A DNA stretch of 64,000 bases, taken from the NCBI GenBank assembly GCA_003212395.1, contig QCPU01000004.1, positions 1-64,000 on the forward strand, given 5' to 3'. A program made the translations under genes and the position numbers. Under the pieces are notes generated by a model. That model made no database searches. It was given only the letters and a program-made list of their open reading frames with translations, and had not been told where the DNA came from. The stretch is from Prochlorococcus sp. AG-442-B03 (GTDB taxonomy: Bacteria > Cyanobacteriota > Cyanobacteriia > PCC-6307 > Cyanobiaceae). Shown piece by piece: positions 28,402-38,499 of this stretch. Each line of letters starts with the position of its first letter. Position 1 is the first letter of the stretch.

Positions 28402-29634
28402 TTGAAAAATGCAAATTTAAAAACTTTTGAATTATTATCTCCTAAATATGAAAGGGAAAATATCAAGTTAGGTTTATCAAGAATTAAAAAAGCACTTCAA
28501 GAACTTGGTAATCCTTGCAAGAATATCCCTGCGATACAGATTATTGGAACCAATGGGAAAGGATCAATCGCGGCATATTTAGAAAGTATACTTTTTGAAG
28601 CTAAAAGGAATTTCGGTGTAACGACATCTCCTCACCTTTTGGATGTATGCGAGAGGATTAGAGTTAATAAAAAAAATATTAATAAAAATGATTTTGAAAA
28701 AATCTATAGGTTAATAGAAAAAAATTTTTCAACATTTGAATTAACTCCTTTTGAAAAAATCATTTGCTGCGCACTAAATTTTTTTGACCATCAAAAAGTT
28801 GAATTACTCATTCTTGAAGCTGGCTTAGGGGGACGATTAGACGCGACAACAGCCCATAAATCTAGACCAATCATTGCTATTGGGAATATTGGCTTAGACC
28901 ATAAAGAATTTCTTGGAGATACGATTGAAAAAATTGCAGAAGAAAAATTAGCAGTTATTAAAAAAAACTCAATTGCCATCTCATGTAATCAAAATAGTCA
29001 AGTTGAAGATTTAATAACCAAAAAAGTTAAAGAGGTAGGAGCAGAAATTATTTGGAAAGATTCAATTTCAAACAGCTATGAGCTTGGATTAAAAGGAATT
29101 TTTCAAAAACAAAATGCTTCAGTAGCTGTTGGAGCAATTGAAGCGCTGAATAATTTGGGATTTAATATAAAAGAAAAACACATATCTGAAGGTCTTAAAA
29201 AGACAACTTGGAAAGGAAGGCTAGAAATAATAAATTATTTCAACAAAGAAATTCTTGTAGATTGTGCTCATAATTATCCTGCTGCAAAAGCACTCTCTAA
29301 TGAGCGAAGCAATTGGGAGAATGAAGATAAAGGAATTTATTGGATTTTAGGTGTCCAAAGACAAAAAGATATTTACGCAATATTGAAAACACTTATAAAG
29401 AAAAATGATCGCTTATTACTTGTGCCAGTTCCAAACCAGCCTAGCTGGCAATTAAATAATCTCTCTCAGATTAAAGAAATTGACTTTCAAAAAATAATTG
29501 AATTTAAAACATTTGAACTTGCCATTGAGTATTTATTTTCCCTAGAAAAATGGCCACCTAATCATCCTGTTCTTACAGGTTCTATTTTTTTAGTTGCTGA
29601 ATTTATTAAATTTGCAAATAAAAAGAAATGTTAA
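28402..29634 (+). CDS. folC: folylpolyglutamate synthase / dihydrofolate synthase
   Basis: FolC adds glutamate to dihydropteroate and to folates. The 410 residues begin at TTG 28402, 11 bases after argD. The ATP site IIGTNGKGSIAAYLESIL is at about 49-66, TSPHLLDVCERIRVN follows, and GLGGRLDATTA and the C-terminal ligase part (EILVDCAHNYPAA) are present. Co-transcription with argD is likely. Its stop overlaps the stop of the convergent FAD oxidase by 4 bases. Confidence 0.94.
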   Translation: MKNANLKTFELLSPKYERENIKLGLSRIKKALQELGNPCKNIPAIQIIGTNGKGSIAAYLESILFEAKRNFGVTTSPHLLDVCERIRVNKKNINKNDFEKIYRLIEKNFSTFELTPFEKIICCALNFFDHQKVELLILEAGLGGRLDATTAHKSRPIIAIGNIGLDHKEFLGDTIEKIAEEKLAVIKKNSIAISCNQNSQVEDLITKKVKEVGAEIIWKDSISNSYELGLKGIFQKQNASVAVGAIEALNNLGFNIKEKHISEGLKKTTWKGRLEIINYFNKEILVDCAHNYPAAKALSNERSNWENEDKGIYWILGVQRQKDIYAILKTLIKKNDRLLLVPVPNQPSWQLNNLSQIKEIDFQKIIEFKTFELAIEYLFSLEKWPPNHPVLTGSIFLVAEFIKFANKKKC

Positions 29635-30986
29635 ATATTAAATTTTTCCTTTACTTCCCAACCTTCCAATTTTCCTGGATTTAATAGCCCTTTAGGATCA
29701 AATTTTAATTTCGCTTTTACTTGATCTGCATCAACCACTCCTAGGCCTCCGCCTTCGACAGTTAAAACATGGGGATTAAAAATAAATGCACCAAGTTTCT
29801 TGCAATCTTCCATTATTTCATTCAATTCATCTATCCCATTCCACCTTAATACAGGCAAAGCCGCTAATCGCGGTGATCCTTGTTGAGAAACTGCCTCTAA
29901 ATGCCAAAGAACTTTTCTACCCCATTTTTTTCTAAAAAAATTAATCAATTCAAGTTCATCATTAAGCGGCAAAAGCATCTGTAAATACGTCCAATTTTTA
30001 TCCTTAGACCTCATATGAAGAGTTGTATGATTCCATACGACTTCAGAAATTCCATTGACAAGTTTTTCTTCTTCCCCAAGGAGGGTAGATTCAACGTTGA
30101 ATTTTTTACAAATTAGCTCGATGGTTTTTATTCCTCCAAGAGTAGATTGAATTAATATCTTGTGACTTCTAGAATTAGTTTTAAACCATTTTGGCATTTG
30201 ATCTACAATTTCTTCTTCAAGAATTGCGCCTAGTTTCAGATCAATTGCTGCGCTGGTGAGAGTTTTTAATATTTCTATTGTTTTTTCAAATTCAATGCAG
30301 TCGATAACCATTGAATACCACTTACGTTTGATATCAGTAGCAAGTAGTAAAGAAGTAATTATTCCATTAGTCCCATAAGCATGATTCAGAGGTTCGGATT
30401 CTTCAGCATCAAATTTTAATAATTCAGGTTTTTCATTCATCGTTACTGCCTCTAAACCAATAAGATTTCCTGGATCTCTTAAAAATCCCCATCTAATTGA
30501 ACCAATACCTCCTGATCCACCTGCAATAAAACCTCCAATTGTTGCAGTTTTCCAAGTACTAGGAAGCAACCTTAATTCCCTCCCATATTTCTCTAATTGT
30601 TTATTCAAATCTCCCATAACACAGCCAGACTGTACTTTTACAAAACCTGTATCTGGATCAAATTCTTCTAATTTATTAAAGTGACTCATCTGCATTACAA
30701 CTCCTTTAAACAATGGGACAGCTTGTCCATAATTACCTGTACCTGAACCCCTTAAAGTAAGTGGGATAGAAAATTCCCAACAAATTTCTGCTACTTCCTT
30801 TACTGCTTTGTGATCACTAGGTCTTACCACCAAATCAGCAATACATTCGTCTAATTTTTCAGTAAGGATTGGAGAGTAGTTATAAAAATCTTTTGAAAGT
30901 CTTTTTATGTCAGATTGGCTTTCAATAATCTCTAAGTTTTTAACTTCCCTAAATTTGTCTATCAATTTAAGAGTATTTGATGTCAT
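29631..30986 (-). CDS. FAD-linked oxidase (GlcD/lactate dehydrogenase-like)
   Basis: The 451 residues have an N-terminal PCMH-type FAD-binding domain (about 45-220): VVRPSDHKAVKEVAE, LRGSGTGNYGQAVPLFKG and IGGFIAGGSGGIGSIRWG. The C terminus has the characteristic FDPKGLLNPGKLEG. Such enzymes oxidise 2-hydroxy acids such as glycolate or D-lactate, but the substrate cannot be assigned. It follows the amidohydrolase by 38 bases on the same strand, suggesting a two-gene unit. Confidence 0.85.
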   Translation of the reverse strand: MTSNTLKLIDKFREVKNLEIIESQSDIKRLSKDFYNYSPILTEKLDECIADLVVRPSDHKAVKEVAEICWEFSIPLTLRGSGTGNYGQAVPLFKGVVMQMSHFNKLEEFDPDTGFVKVQSGCVMGDLNKQLEKYGRELRLLPSTWKTATIGGFIAGGSGGIGSIRWGFLRDPGNLIGLEAVTMNEKPELLKFDAEESEPLNHAYGTNGIITSLLLATDIKRKWYSMVIDCIEFEKTIEILKTLTSAAIDLKLGAILEEEIVDQMPKWFKTNSRSHKILIQSTLGGIKTIELICKKFNVESTLLGEEEKLVNGISEVVWNHTTLHMRSKDKNWTYLQMLLPLNDELELINFFRKKWGRKVLWHLEAVSQQGSPRLAALPVLRWNGIDELNEIMEDCKKLGAFIFNPHVLTVEGGGLGVVDADQVKAKLKFDPKGLLNPGKLEGWEVKEKFNI

Positions 30987-31024
30987 TAATTAAATTCTTA
31001 TTGTTTTGTATATAAATTAGCCGA

Positions 31025-32260
31025 TTAGCAATATAAATCGCCTTTTATAAACACTTTTCTCTTTAAGGAACTCGAAAAAACATCTGCCCATCTTTGTGCA
31101 TCTAAAATCACGAAATCAGCAGGGCAACCCTTTTTAATTAAACCATCCCACTTTAAGTTTAATAATCTGCTTGGAGCTAAAAAGATAGAAGATAGAGTCA
31201 TTCTCTCCCAGGGATTTAGTTGAAGCATAGGTATCGAGCAAGACATCATATAAAAAGGATCAAAATTACCAAATGGGTACCAGGGATCTTGAACGTTATC
31301 ACTACCTAGAGATACATCCACGTGTGATTTTTGTAATTGCTTTATTGGAGCAACTGGTCTTTTTAATAAGGTAGTTTTATTACTTCGATTGAGCAGCCAA
31401 AAATTTGTTAGAGGTAAAGCAATAACTTTAATATTTTTCTCAGCCATTTTTTCTCCTAAATTTAAAATCTCTCTATGACTTAGAGAAATAAGACTACTCA
31501 AATGACTACAAGTAATTGGAATACTATTAATTTTTAATTTTTCGATAGTCTCCAATAAAACTTTTATTCCCGCCCCAGGCTCAATGATCGATTCGTCTAT
31601 ATGCAAATCAATTTCTAATTTATATTTACTAGCTAGAAGAAGCATCTTTGCGAGAAGTTTGCTTGTATTTTTTTTATTGAAAGGAGGAACAATTACACCT
31701 CCTAAAATACCTCCATTAGAGGAAAATATTTTTGCCAAATCTTCTCCATTAGTTGTATCCCAGAATTCCAATGGAGCTAGAGCAACGAATTGTAAAGTCA
31801 ACTCAGATGAAATTTTTTTTTGTAATTTAAAAAGTTCAATCCAAATATCAATAGATTGACCTTTGTATGTATCAATATGACTTCTAATTGCTCGATATCC
31901 ATTTTGTATGGAAAGTTTTAATGATTTCTCAACTCTTTCAAGAACCTTATCTGTAGTTCTAGTTTTATGTTCTTCAAGATTGACTGATAATGCTCCTCCA
32001 TAGTTTGATTCCAGATTAGGAAAGTCTGCCCATGTAAAAGATTTATCAAAATGCGAATGCGTTTCAACAAATCTTGGTAATAAAATATTTTTTGGTTTTG
32101 TAATTTTATTTTTTAAAGGATTTAACTCAGAAACAAATCCATCCTCCCAACTAATGGCAACTGAACATAAATCCTCTACATCGATAATGAGGTTATCTAT
32201 ATCTTCTATTAAACAAAGGCTTCTGGGAATAAGAACCTCAGCTGTGCCGGAATTACTCAA
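31025..32260 (-). CDS. cytosine deaminase-like amidohydrolase
   Basis: The 411 residues form a metal-dependent amidohydrolase. Metal ligands are visible in order: VETHSHFDKSF, HIDTYKG, DLHIDES, TCSHLSSL and the catalytic aspartate in SLGSDNVQDPWYPFG. The last motif and the overall layout are closest to cytosine deaminase (CodA) and related creatinine/isocytosine deaminases. The true substrate is unknown. It is upstream of the FAD oxidase on the same strand and divergent from tRNA-His. Confidence 0.82.
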   Translation of the reverse strand: MSNSGTAEVLIPRSLCLIEDIDNLIIDVEDLCSVAISWEDGFVSELNPLKNKITKPKNILLPRFVETHSHFDKSFTWADFPNLESNYGGALSVNLEEHKTRTTDKVLERVEKSLKLSIQNGYRAIRSHIDTYKGQSIDIWIELFKLQKKISSELTLQFVALAPLEFWDTTNGEDLAKIFSSNGGILGGVIVPPFNKKNTSKLLAKMLLLASKYKLEIDLHIDESIIEPGAGIKVLLETIEKLKINSIPITCSHLSSLISLSHREILNLGEKMAEKNIKVIALPLTNFWLLNRSNKTTLLKRPVAPIKQLQKSHVDVSLGSDNVQDPWYPFGNFDPFYMMSCSIPMLQLNPWERMTLSSIFLAPSRLLNLKWDGLIKKGCPADFVILDAQRWADVFSSSLKRKVFIKGDLYC

Positions 32261-32389
32261 ATTTTTAAATTTTCTTCTATTTTAAATCATAAGAAAACTT
32301 TACTGAATTAGAAAATAATTCAAATTTCCCTAAAAGATAAAAATAACTATGAAAAATTACCCTTGAGTTGTTAAATTTATAAATGTGAG

Positions 32390-32462
32390 GCGGGCGTCGC
32401 CAAGTGGTTAAGGCAGCGGCTTGTGGCGCCGCTATTCGGGGGTTCGAATCCCCTCGCTCGCC
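32390..32462 (+). tRNA. tRNA-His (anticodon GTG)
   Basis: Acceptor GCGGGCG (32390-32396) pairs with CGCTCGC (32455-32461), with C73 at 32462. A G at 32389 immediately precedes the acceptor and can pair with C73 as the histidine-specific G-1. The anticodon stem GCGGC/GCCGC encloses TTGTGGC (anticodon GTG). The T-arm has GGTTCGAATC. CCA is not encoded. Confidence 0.96.
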
Positions 32463-32534
32463 CTCAAAAATATTGCAGCAAAATTATTTAACTTGTAATT
32501 TTGAATTAAAGAATCATAAAAAATTCCTAGCAAA

Positions 32535-33926
32535 GTGCTAACAAAAACAAAATCAGACGAAAAAAAATCTCAAAAGAATTCAACTACTGGCAGTTATTGG
32601 ATAACCACATTTGGATGCCAAATGAACAAGGCTGATTCTGAGAGAATGGCTGGGACATTAGAGAAAATGGGATATACCAGAGCAGATAATGAATTAAATG
32701 CCGATTTGGTCTTGTACAATACATGCACAATCAGAGATAATGCGGAGCAAAAAGTTTATAGCTTTCTAGGAAGACAAGCAAAAAGAAAGCACAAAACACC
32801 TAATTTAAAACTTGTTGTTGCAGGTTGTCTTGCGCAGCAAGAGGGAGAGTCCTTATTAAGAAGAGTCCCAGAACTTGATCTTGTTATGGGTCCTCAACAC
32901 GTAAATAATCTTGAGAATCTTCTGGGGAAAGTTGATTTAGGAAATCAAGTTGCTGCTACAGAAGAAACCTTCATTTCTGAAGATATAACAAGTGCCAGAA
33001 GAGAAAGCTCTATTTGTGGCTGGGTTAATATCATTTATGGATGTAACGAAAGATGTTCATATTGTGTAGTCCCCTCTGTAAGAGGAAAAGAGCAATCAAG
33101 ATATCCAAATGCGATAAAAAGTGAGATACAAAAATTAGCTGATGATAATTTTAAAGAAATTACTCTTTTGGGTCAGAATATTGATGCTTATGGTAGAGAC
33201 CTTCCAGGAACCACAAAAGAGGGGAGAAAGGAAAATACTCTAACTGACCTTTTATATTATATTCATGATGTTAAAGGAATTCGCAGAATAAGATTTGCTA
33301 CTAGTCATCCAAGATATTTTTCAAAAAGGTTGATTCAAGCTTGTTATGAACTTGATAAAGTCTGTGAACATTTCCATATTCCCTTCCAAAGTGGAAATGA
33401 TGAAATCTTAAAACGAATGTCAAGAGGATATTCTATTAAAAAGTATAAAAATATTATCGAGAATATAAGGTCATTAATGCCGGGTGCATCAATCACTGCT
33501 GACGCAATAGTTGCTTTCCCAGGAGAAACTGAACAACAATATCAAGATACATTAAAGCTAATATCAGATATTGGCTTCGATCAAGTAAATACGGCAGCGT
33601 ATTCTCCAAGACCAAATACTCCTGCAGCAGTTTGGTCGAATCAACTTTCAGAAGTGGTAAAAAAAGCTAGATTACAAGAAATTAATGATTTAGTCGAAAA
33701 AACTGCTAGGACCAGAAATCAAAGATATATCAACAATATTGAAAGCGTTTTAATTGAGGGTTTAAATCCAAAAAATTCCTCGCAAATTATGGGTAGAACT
33801 AGAACAAATAGATTAACTTTCGTAGAGATTCCGAATAATAACTTTAATTTTTCATTGGGAGATGAGATAGATGTCAAAATAAATGAAGCAAGACCTTTTT
33901 CTTTAACTGGCGAACTTTATAAATAA
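32535..33926 (+). CDS. miaB: tRNA-2-methylthio-N6-dimethylallyladenosine synthase MiaB
   Basis: This radical-SAM methylthiotransferase acts at A37 of tRNA. The 463 residues begin with GTG at 32535. The N-terminal UPF0004 domain supplies C28, C64 and C98 for the auxiliary iron-sulfur cluster; the radical-SAM cluster is C170, C174 and C177 in [15 protein letters not shown]-terminal TRAM domain ends the protein. It is followed by ddl after 9 bases and likely heads an operon running to ftsQ. Confidence 0.96.
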   Translation: MLTKTKSDEKKSQKNSTTGSYWITTFGCQMNKADSERMAGTLEKMGYTRADNELNADLVLYNTCTIRDNAEQKVYSFLGRQAKRKHKTPNLKLVVAGCLAQQEGESLLRRVPELDLVMGPQHVNNLENLLGKVDLGNQVAATEETFISEDITSARRESSICGWVNIIYGCNERCSYCVVPSVRGKEQSRYPNAIKSEIQKLADDNFKEITLLGQNIDAYGRDLPGTTKEGRKENTLTDLLYYIHDVKGIRRIRFATSHPRYFSKRLIQACYELDKVCEHFHIPFQSGNDEILKRMSRGYSIKKYKNIIENIRSLMPGASITADAIVAFPGETEQQYQDTLKLISDIGFDQVNTAAYSPRPNTPAAVWSNQLSEVVKKARLQEINDLVEKTARTRNQRYINNIESVLIEGLNPKNSSQIMGRTRTNRLTFVEIPNNNFNFSLGDEIDVKINEARPFSLTGELYK

Positions 33927-33935
33927 TCTTTTTAA

Positions 33936-35003
33936 ATGATAGGTGGGCAAAAAAAATGTATTGGTTTAATATTTGGTGGGAATTCCAATGAGCATGAAGT
34001 ATCGATATCCTCTGCAAAAACAGTTTTTCAAGCATTTAATTCAAAAATAAACAAAGAACGCTATACAGTTAAAACCTTTTACATAAACAAATATGGAGGT
34101 TGGCTTGATAGTCATCTCTCAGAAAAAATACTAATTGGGGGAATTGAAAACAATAAAACAAGTAAACAAGAAATTTTTAATCAGAAAAAAATTAACTTCC
34201 TTGACGGAATTGAATTTCAAAATGTTGATGTTTGGTTTCCTCTTTTACATGGCTTTAATGGTGAAGACGGATCAATTCATGGCTTACTTAGATTTACAAA
34301 GAAACCTTTAGTCGGATGTGGAATTATTGGCTCTGCACTTGGAATGGATAAAATATTGATGAAAACAATTTTCTCAAATCTTAAACTTCCACAAGTTAAT
34401 TATCTAGTTTTTCAAAATGAAGATCTCCATGATAAGGAAGTAGAAAATAAAATAATTAATGAAATTTTAAAAAAATTAAAATTTCCTGTTTTTGTTAAAC
34501 CATCGAACTCCGGATCATCTCTTGGCATCTCCAAGGTCAAAAATGAATCAGAAATATTACAAGCATTAGAAAAGGCTCGGGAAATAGATCCAAGAATCTT
34601 AGTAGAGGAAGGTTTAGAGGCAAGGGAGATTGAATGCGGAATAATTGGGAATTCAAAACTCTTAACCTCTGAGATAGGCGAGGTAAAATATGAAAGTGAT
34701 TGGTATGATTACGATTCAAAATATCACTCAAATAATAAAATAATTATCCCAGCCGAAATAGATTCTAAAATCACAAAAGAAATTAAAGAAATTGCTATTA
34801 AAAGCTGTAAAGCACTAAATATTTTCGGTTTTGCAAGAGTAGATTTCTTTTTAGAAAAATCTTCAAATAAAATTTTGCTAAATGAAATAAATACAATTCC
34901 TGGTTTTACAAAAAACAGTATGTTTCCAATGCTTTGGGAAGCTTCAGGTTTAAAAATTGAACAACTTGTGGCTAAACTGGTAGAAATATCTTTAGATTTG
35001 TAA
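33936..35003 (+). CDS. ddl: D-alanine--D-alanine ligase
   Basis: Ddl makes the D-Ala-D-Ala dipeptide for peptidoglycan. The 355 residues contain LIFGGNSNEHEVSISSA at the N terminus, PLLHGFNGEDGSIHGLL, GSALGMDKILMK, the ATP-grasp loop KPSNSGSSLGISKV, and the C-terminal LLNEINTIPGFTKNSMFP. All are complete. It lies between miaB and the conserved hypothetical gene preceding ftsQ. Confidence 0.96.
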   Translation: MIGGQKKCIGLIFGGNSNEHEVSISSAKTVFQAFNSKINKERYTVKTFYINKYGGWLDSHLSEKILIGGIENNKTSKQEIFNQKKINFLDGIEFQNVDVWFPLLHGFNGEDGSIHGLLRFTKKPLVGCGIIGSALGMDKILMKTIFSNLKLPQVNYLVFQNEDLHDKEVENKIINEILKKLKFPVFVKPSNSGSSLGISKVKNESEILQALEKAREIDPRILVEEGLEAREIECGIIGNSKLLTSEIGEVKYESDWYDYDSKYHSNNKIIIPAEIDSKITKEIKEIAIKSCKALNIFGFARVDFFLEKSSNKILLNEINTIPGFTKNSMFPMLWEASGLKIEQLVAKLVEISLDL

Positions 35004-35013
35004 TTTAAATCAA

Positions 35014-35424
35014 ATGTTGCATGGACTACTTTGGTTACCATTACTTTTAATCTTCATTTTATTAACTGCACTTGGATGGTTAGAAAGAAGAAGACAAAAT
35101 CTTTTTAGAAGTTGGGCGAGTGATTCTGAACTGTGCAAGTTAGATAGTTCAGGTGCAGCGTATTTAAAAGATGGGGAGTTAAAGTGGAGCGCATTTGAAG
35201 CTGGTAAATTTGAAGAAAAAGATTGTTTTACAATCAAGAAATTGGAATTAGTTGAATTAATGGCATTAACTTCAGGAGAAGCTCCTCTAACAAGTGAATC
35301 TCAAGGTAAGTGCAGGTTGAGATTAGTAGGGGATGGTAAAGAGATGGATGTACCATTTTCAGATGCAGAGCAAGCTAGAGCATGGATGGACCAACTAATG
35401 GAAAAAGCTCGATGTGATTTGTGA
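35014..35424 (+). CDS. conserved hypothetical membrane-anchored protein
   Basis: The 136 residues comprise one N-terminal membrane helix (about 5-22, LLWLPLLLIFILLTALGWL), a basic stop (ERRRQNLFRSW), and a soluble cytoplasmic domain of about 110 residues with a pleckstrin-like alternation of strands (KCRLRLVGDGKEMDVPF, then a final helix EQARAWMDQLM). The family function is unknown. Sitting between ddl and ftsQ, and overlapping ftsQ by 11 bases, it may belong to the division/wall operon. Confidence 0.8.
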   Translation: MLHGLLWLPLLLIFILLTALGWLERRRQNLFRSWASDSELCKLDSSGAAYLKDGELKWSAFEAGKFEEKDCFTIKKLELVELMALTSGEAPLTSESQGKCRLRLVGDGKEMDVPFSDAEQARAWMDQLMEKARCDL

Positions 35425-36145
35425 AAAACCAAAAAGAATAAAAAATAGAAGCTTTTTTTTTCTAATTTCATTTTTATTTTTAACAAGCTTTTTAAGCCTA
35501 AAAACTCTCAAAAAAGTTGATTCTCAGGATATTAGGATTTCGGGTAGTGAATTATTTTCGCAGAATGATGTGGTAAAAAATTCATCTTTAAATTTTCCGA
35601 TCCGATTAATTTTTATTGAAACTAATCTGTTAGAAAAAGAGTTAAGACAAAATTTATCTCTCAAGAATGTTTCGGTAAACAGAGAATTATTTCCTTTTGG
35701 TTTGAAAGTTTATATTAATTCAAGAATTCCAATAGCTTACGGTGAAAGATTATTAAACGACGAAAAAATATTAGGCTTCATTGATAAAGATGGTTTTTTT
35801 ATAAATAATCAAAATGTGGATGAAATAAATTTGAATAAATTAACCATACAAGTTTTTGGATGGAAAGAAAAATTTAAAAAAATATTATCTGAAATTTTTA
35901 TCGCTATAGAAAATTATGAATTAGAGATAGTTAAAATAACTTTTTCATCCGATGGGTTTCTAACAATTGAGGAAAAAGATTTAAAAACAATATTCTTGGG
36001 ATTAAAGCCAAATTTAATCAAATCTCAATTACAAATAATCAATAATCTAAAAAATGAATTTAAGAAAAATAGCTTTTCAAAAAAATTAGATAATATTGAT
36101 CTTACTAATCCAGATAAACCAAAAATAAAAGTGTTCAAACCCTAA
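35414..36145 (+). CDS. ftsQ: cell division protein FtsQ
   Basis: FtsQ is a bitopic inner-membrane protein linking early and late division proteins. The 243 residues have one membrane helix at about 13-30 (FFFLISFLFLTSFL), then a POTRA domain (DSQDIRISGSELFSQNDVV onward, about 38-105) and the beta domain. Sequence is diverged, but size, topology and position between ddl and ftsZ support the call. GTG at 35414 is the start and overlaps the previous gene. Confidence 0.85.
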   Translation: MICEKPKRIKNRSFFFLISFLFLTSFLSLKTLKKVDSQDIRISGSELFSQNDVVKNSSLNFPIRLIFIETNLLEKELRQNLSLKNVSVNRELFPFGLKVYINSRIPIAYGERLLNDEKILGFIDKDGFFINNQNVDEINLNKLTIQVFGWKEKFKKILSEIFIAIENYELEIVKITFSSDGFLTIEEKDLKTIFLGLKPNLIKSQLQIINNLKNEFKKNSFSKKLDNIDLTNPDKPKIKVFKP

Positions 36146-36325
36146 TATTTGAAAAAGGATTTTGAATAATTTTTTTTAATTATTGTAGTGTTGATATGGG
36201 TTTTGCATTCAAAACAAAATATTTAATAAATAAATATTTTTAGGATTTTCCTCAACAAATTCCTACAAGTGAGCTCAGTGAGTTCATAATGCACCCAATA
36301 CTAGTATTAGATTCCTAATTAAGAG

Positions 36326-37441
36326 ATGAGCTTCGGTAACAATCCAAACTTTGATCAATCGAGAGAAATCCTTCCAAGCCAAAACGCCAAAATAGAAGTT
36401 ATTGGCGTAGGAGGTGGCGGCAGTAATGCAGTGAATAGAATGATAAGTAGTGATTTAGAAGGAGTTTCATTTCGAGTCCTCAATACCGACGCACAAGCCT
36501 TACTACAGTCTTCAGCAGAGCGTAGGGTTCAACTTGGTCAAAATCTTACTAGAGGTTTAGGTGCAGGTGGGAATCCAAGTATTGGACAAAAAGCTGCCGA
36601 AGAGTCTAAAGAAGAGCTTCAACAGGCTTTAGATGGTTCTGATCTAGTTTTTATAGCTGCAGGAATGGGTGGAGGAACGGGTACTGGAGCAGCTCCGGTA
36701 GTTGCAGAAGTAGCAAAACAAAGTGGGGCTTTAACAGTAGGTATAGTAACCAAACCATTTTCTTTTGAAGGAAAAAGGAGAATGCGCCAAGCAGAAGAAG
36801 GAATCGCAAGACTAGCTGAAAACGTTGATACTCTTATAGTTATTCCAAATGACCGATTAAAAGACGTGATAGCAGGAGCTCCCCTTCAAGAAGCATTTAG
36901 GAATGCTGATGATGTTTTAAGGATGGGGGTCAAAGGTATCAGTGACATAATTACTTGTCCAGGATTAGTTAATGTTGATTTTGCAGATGTAAGATCAGTT
37001 ATGATGGAAGCGGGCACTGCCCTTCTCGGAATAGGTATTGGTTCAGGGAGATCGAGAGCTTTAGAGGCAGCACAGGCAGCAATGAATAGTCCTTTACTAG
37101 AAGCAGCTAGAATTGATGGAGCTAAAGGCTGTGTTATAAATATCACCGGTGGCAAAGACATGACTTTAGAAGATATGACCTCAGCATCTGAAATTATCTA
37201 TGATGTTGTTGATCAAGAAGCAAATATTATTGTTGGTGCAGTGGTTGATGAAGCAATGGAGGGGGAGATACAAGTTACTGTAATTGCTACAGGATTTGAA
37301 ACAAATCAACCGTTAAATCAACAAAGAATAAAAAACAGATTATCAAATCAACCATTATATAATTTTACCGATAATAAAGAATCAGGAGCTAGTATTCCTG
37401 AGTTTTTGAAATTAAGGCAAAATAAAAAAGATATAGGTTAA
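36326..37441 (+). CDS. ftsZ: cell division protein FtsZ
   Basis: FtsZ is the tubulin-like GTPase of the Z ring. The 371 residues contain [18 protein letters not shown], the tubulin signature [27 protein letters not shown] (T7 loop) and a C-terminal conserved peptide in [15 protein letters not shown] that should bind partners such as Ftn2. The 180-base upstream gap is AT-rich with a GTGAG direct repeat near 36269-36282 and CATAAT at 36285-36290, a possible promoter. Confidence 0.97.
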   Translation: MSFGNNPNFDQSREILPSQNAKIEVIGVGGGGSNAVNRMISSDLEGVSFRVLNTDAQALLQSSAERRVQLGQNLTRGLGAGGNPSIGQKAAEESKEELQQALDGSDLVFIAAGMGGGTGTGAAPVVAEVAKQSGALTVGIVTKPFSFEGKRRMRQAEEGIARLAENVDTLIVIPNDRLKDVIAGAPLQEAFRNADDVLRMGVKGISDIITCPGLVNVDFADVRSVMMEAGTALLGIGIGSGRSRALEAAQAAMNSPLLEAARIDGAKGCVINITGGKDMTLEDMTSASEIIYDVVDQEANIIVGAVVDEAMEGEIQVTVIATGFETNQPLNQQRIKNRLSNQPLYNFTDNKESGASIPEFLKLRQNKKDIG

Positions 37442-37455
37442 AAGGTAAAATAGAG

Positions 37456-37551
37456 TGACTCGGTTATCTCGCCTGCCTCAAGCATCCCTTGTGGCTGCTA
37501 CCTTCCGGTCCTGACCAGGTTTAGGCGTTAAAACCGCGAAAGGCCGAGTCA
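37456..37551 (-). ncRNA. ffs: signal recognition particle RNA (4.5S type)
   Basis: Read on the minus strand, the region contains the conserved SRP core GGTCAGGACCGGAAGGTAGC, the domain IV loop bound by Ffh. The ends TGACTCGG and CCGAGTCA are perfectly complementary, closing one long hairpin of about 96 bases, as in bacterial small SRP RNAs. It lies in the short gap between ftsZ and panB, antisense to both. Confidence 0.95.
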
Positions 37552-37556
37552 AAGAC

Positions 37557-37562
37557 ATATTA
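37557..37562 (-). promoter_or_regulatory. -10 element for the SRP RNA
   Basis: Minus-strand TAATAT ends six bases before the first paired base of the SRP RNA (37551), the correct distance for a -10 box starting transcription at the hairpin end. No convincing -35 element was found. Confidence 0.55.
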
Positions 37563-37597
37563 GCAATTCTTGATTCAAAAAGATACATAAATTTATT

Positions 37598-38371
37598 ATG
37601 TTACCTTCAGACCTAATTAACTATAAAAAAAAATCTCAAAAAATCATTGCACTAACTGCATGGGACTCCATATCAGGATCCATTGCAGAACAAGCCAATG
37701 TTGATCTAGTCCTCGTAGGAGATTCATTAGCAATGGTCTGCTTAGGACACAAATCTACATTGCCATTAACTTTAGAAAACATAATTTATCATACCAATGC
37801 TGTTTCAAGAGGATTTAAAAAGAAAATGGAGGAACAACCTTTGGTCGTTTCAGATATGCCTTTTCTAACTTACCAATGTGGAGAGGATAAAGCTGTTGAG
37901 TATGCAGGGAAAATCATTCAGAGCACTTATGCAAAAGCTGTAAAGGTAGAAGGAGCTGAACCAGAAATACAAAAAGTTATTTCTAGATTAATCAGAATGG
38001 GAATCCCAGTTATGGGTCATATAGGTCTTACACCACAAAGCTATTTAAATATTGGATTAAAGAAACAAGGAGAAAGCTTGGAAAGCCAAGAAAAAATCAA
38101 GAAAGACGCTTCAATTCTTGAACAATTAGGATGTTTTTCAATAGTTCTTGAACATATTCCTGATTTGCTTGCTAAAGAAATACAAAATTTTTTAACAATT
38201 CCCACAATAGGTATCGGTGCAGGTAATTTTTGCGATGGGCAAGTAAGAGTAACTGCAGATTTGTTAGGACTAAATGATGATCAACCACCATTTTGCCAAC
38301 CGATTATTGAAGGAAAGAAATTATTTAAGGATAAATTAAAAGAATGGGTAGACTCAGCAAGACTTAACTAA
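37598..38371 (+). CDS. panB: 3-methyl-2-oxobutanoate hydroxymethyltransferase
   Basis: PanB forms ketopantoate for pantothenate and coenzyme A. The 257 residues contain ALTAWDSISGSIAEQANVD, LVGDSLAMVCLGHKSTLPLT, AVKVEGAEPE, PVMGHIGLTPQS, ILEHIPD and TIGIGAGNFCDGQV, all typical of the family. It is complete and of normal length. It lies just past the SRP RNA gene and probably has its own promoter. Confidence 0.96.
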   Translation: MLPSDLINYKKKSQKIIALTAWDSISGSIAEQANVDLVLVGDSLAMVCLGHKSTLPLTLENIIYHTNAVSRGFKKKMEEQPLVVSDMPFLTYQCGEDKAVEYAGKIIQSTYAKAVKVEGAEPEIQKVISRLIRMGIPVMGHIGLTPQSYLNIGLKKQGESLESQEKIKKDASILEQLGCFSIVLEHIPDLLAKEIQNFLTIPTIGIGAGNFCDGQVRVTADLLGLNDDQPPFCQPIIEGKKLFKDKLKEWVDSARLN

Positions 38372-38499
38372 CCATATATATATTTTGTCATAACTTGGAT
38401 TGATAATAATTATTTAAAAAAATACTTTCAAATTCTCTTATCCCATTATCAAGACATTGAAAAAATTAAAAAAGCAAAACTATAGAACTTCTTTTATCG

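Noticed and set aside
36269-36290. GTGAG direct repeat and CATAAT upstream of ftsZ as a regulator site
   Set aside because: Only five-base repeats and no -35 match; not enough for an operator or promoter feature.
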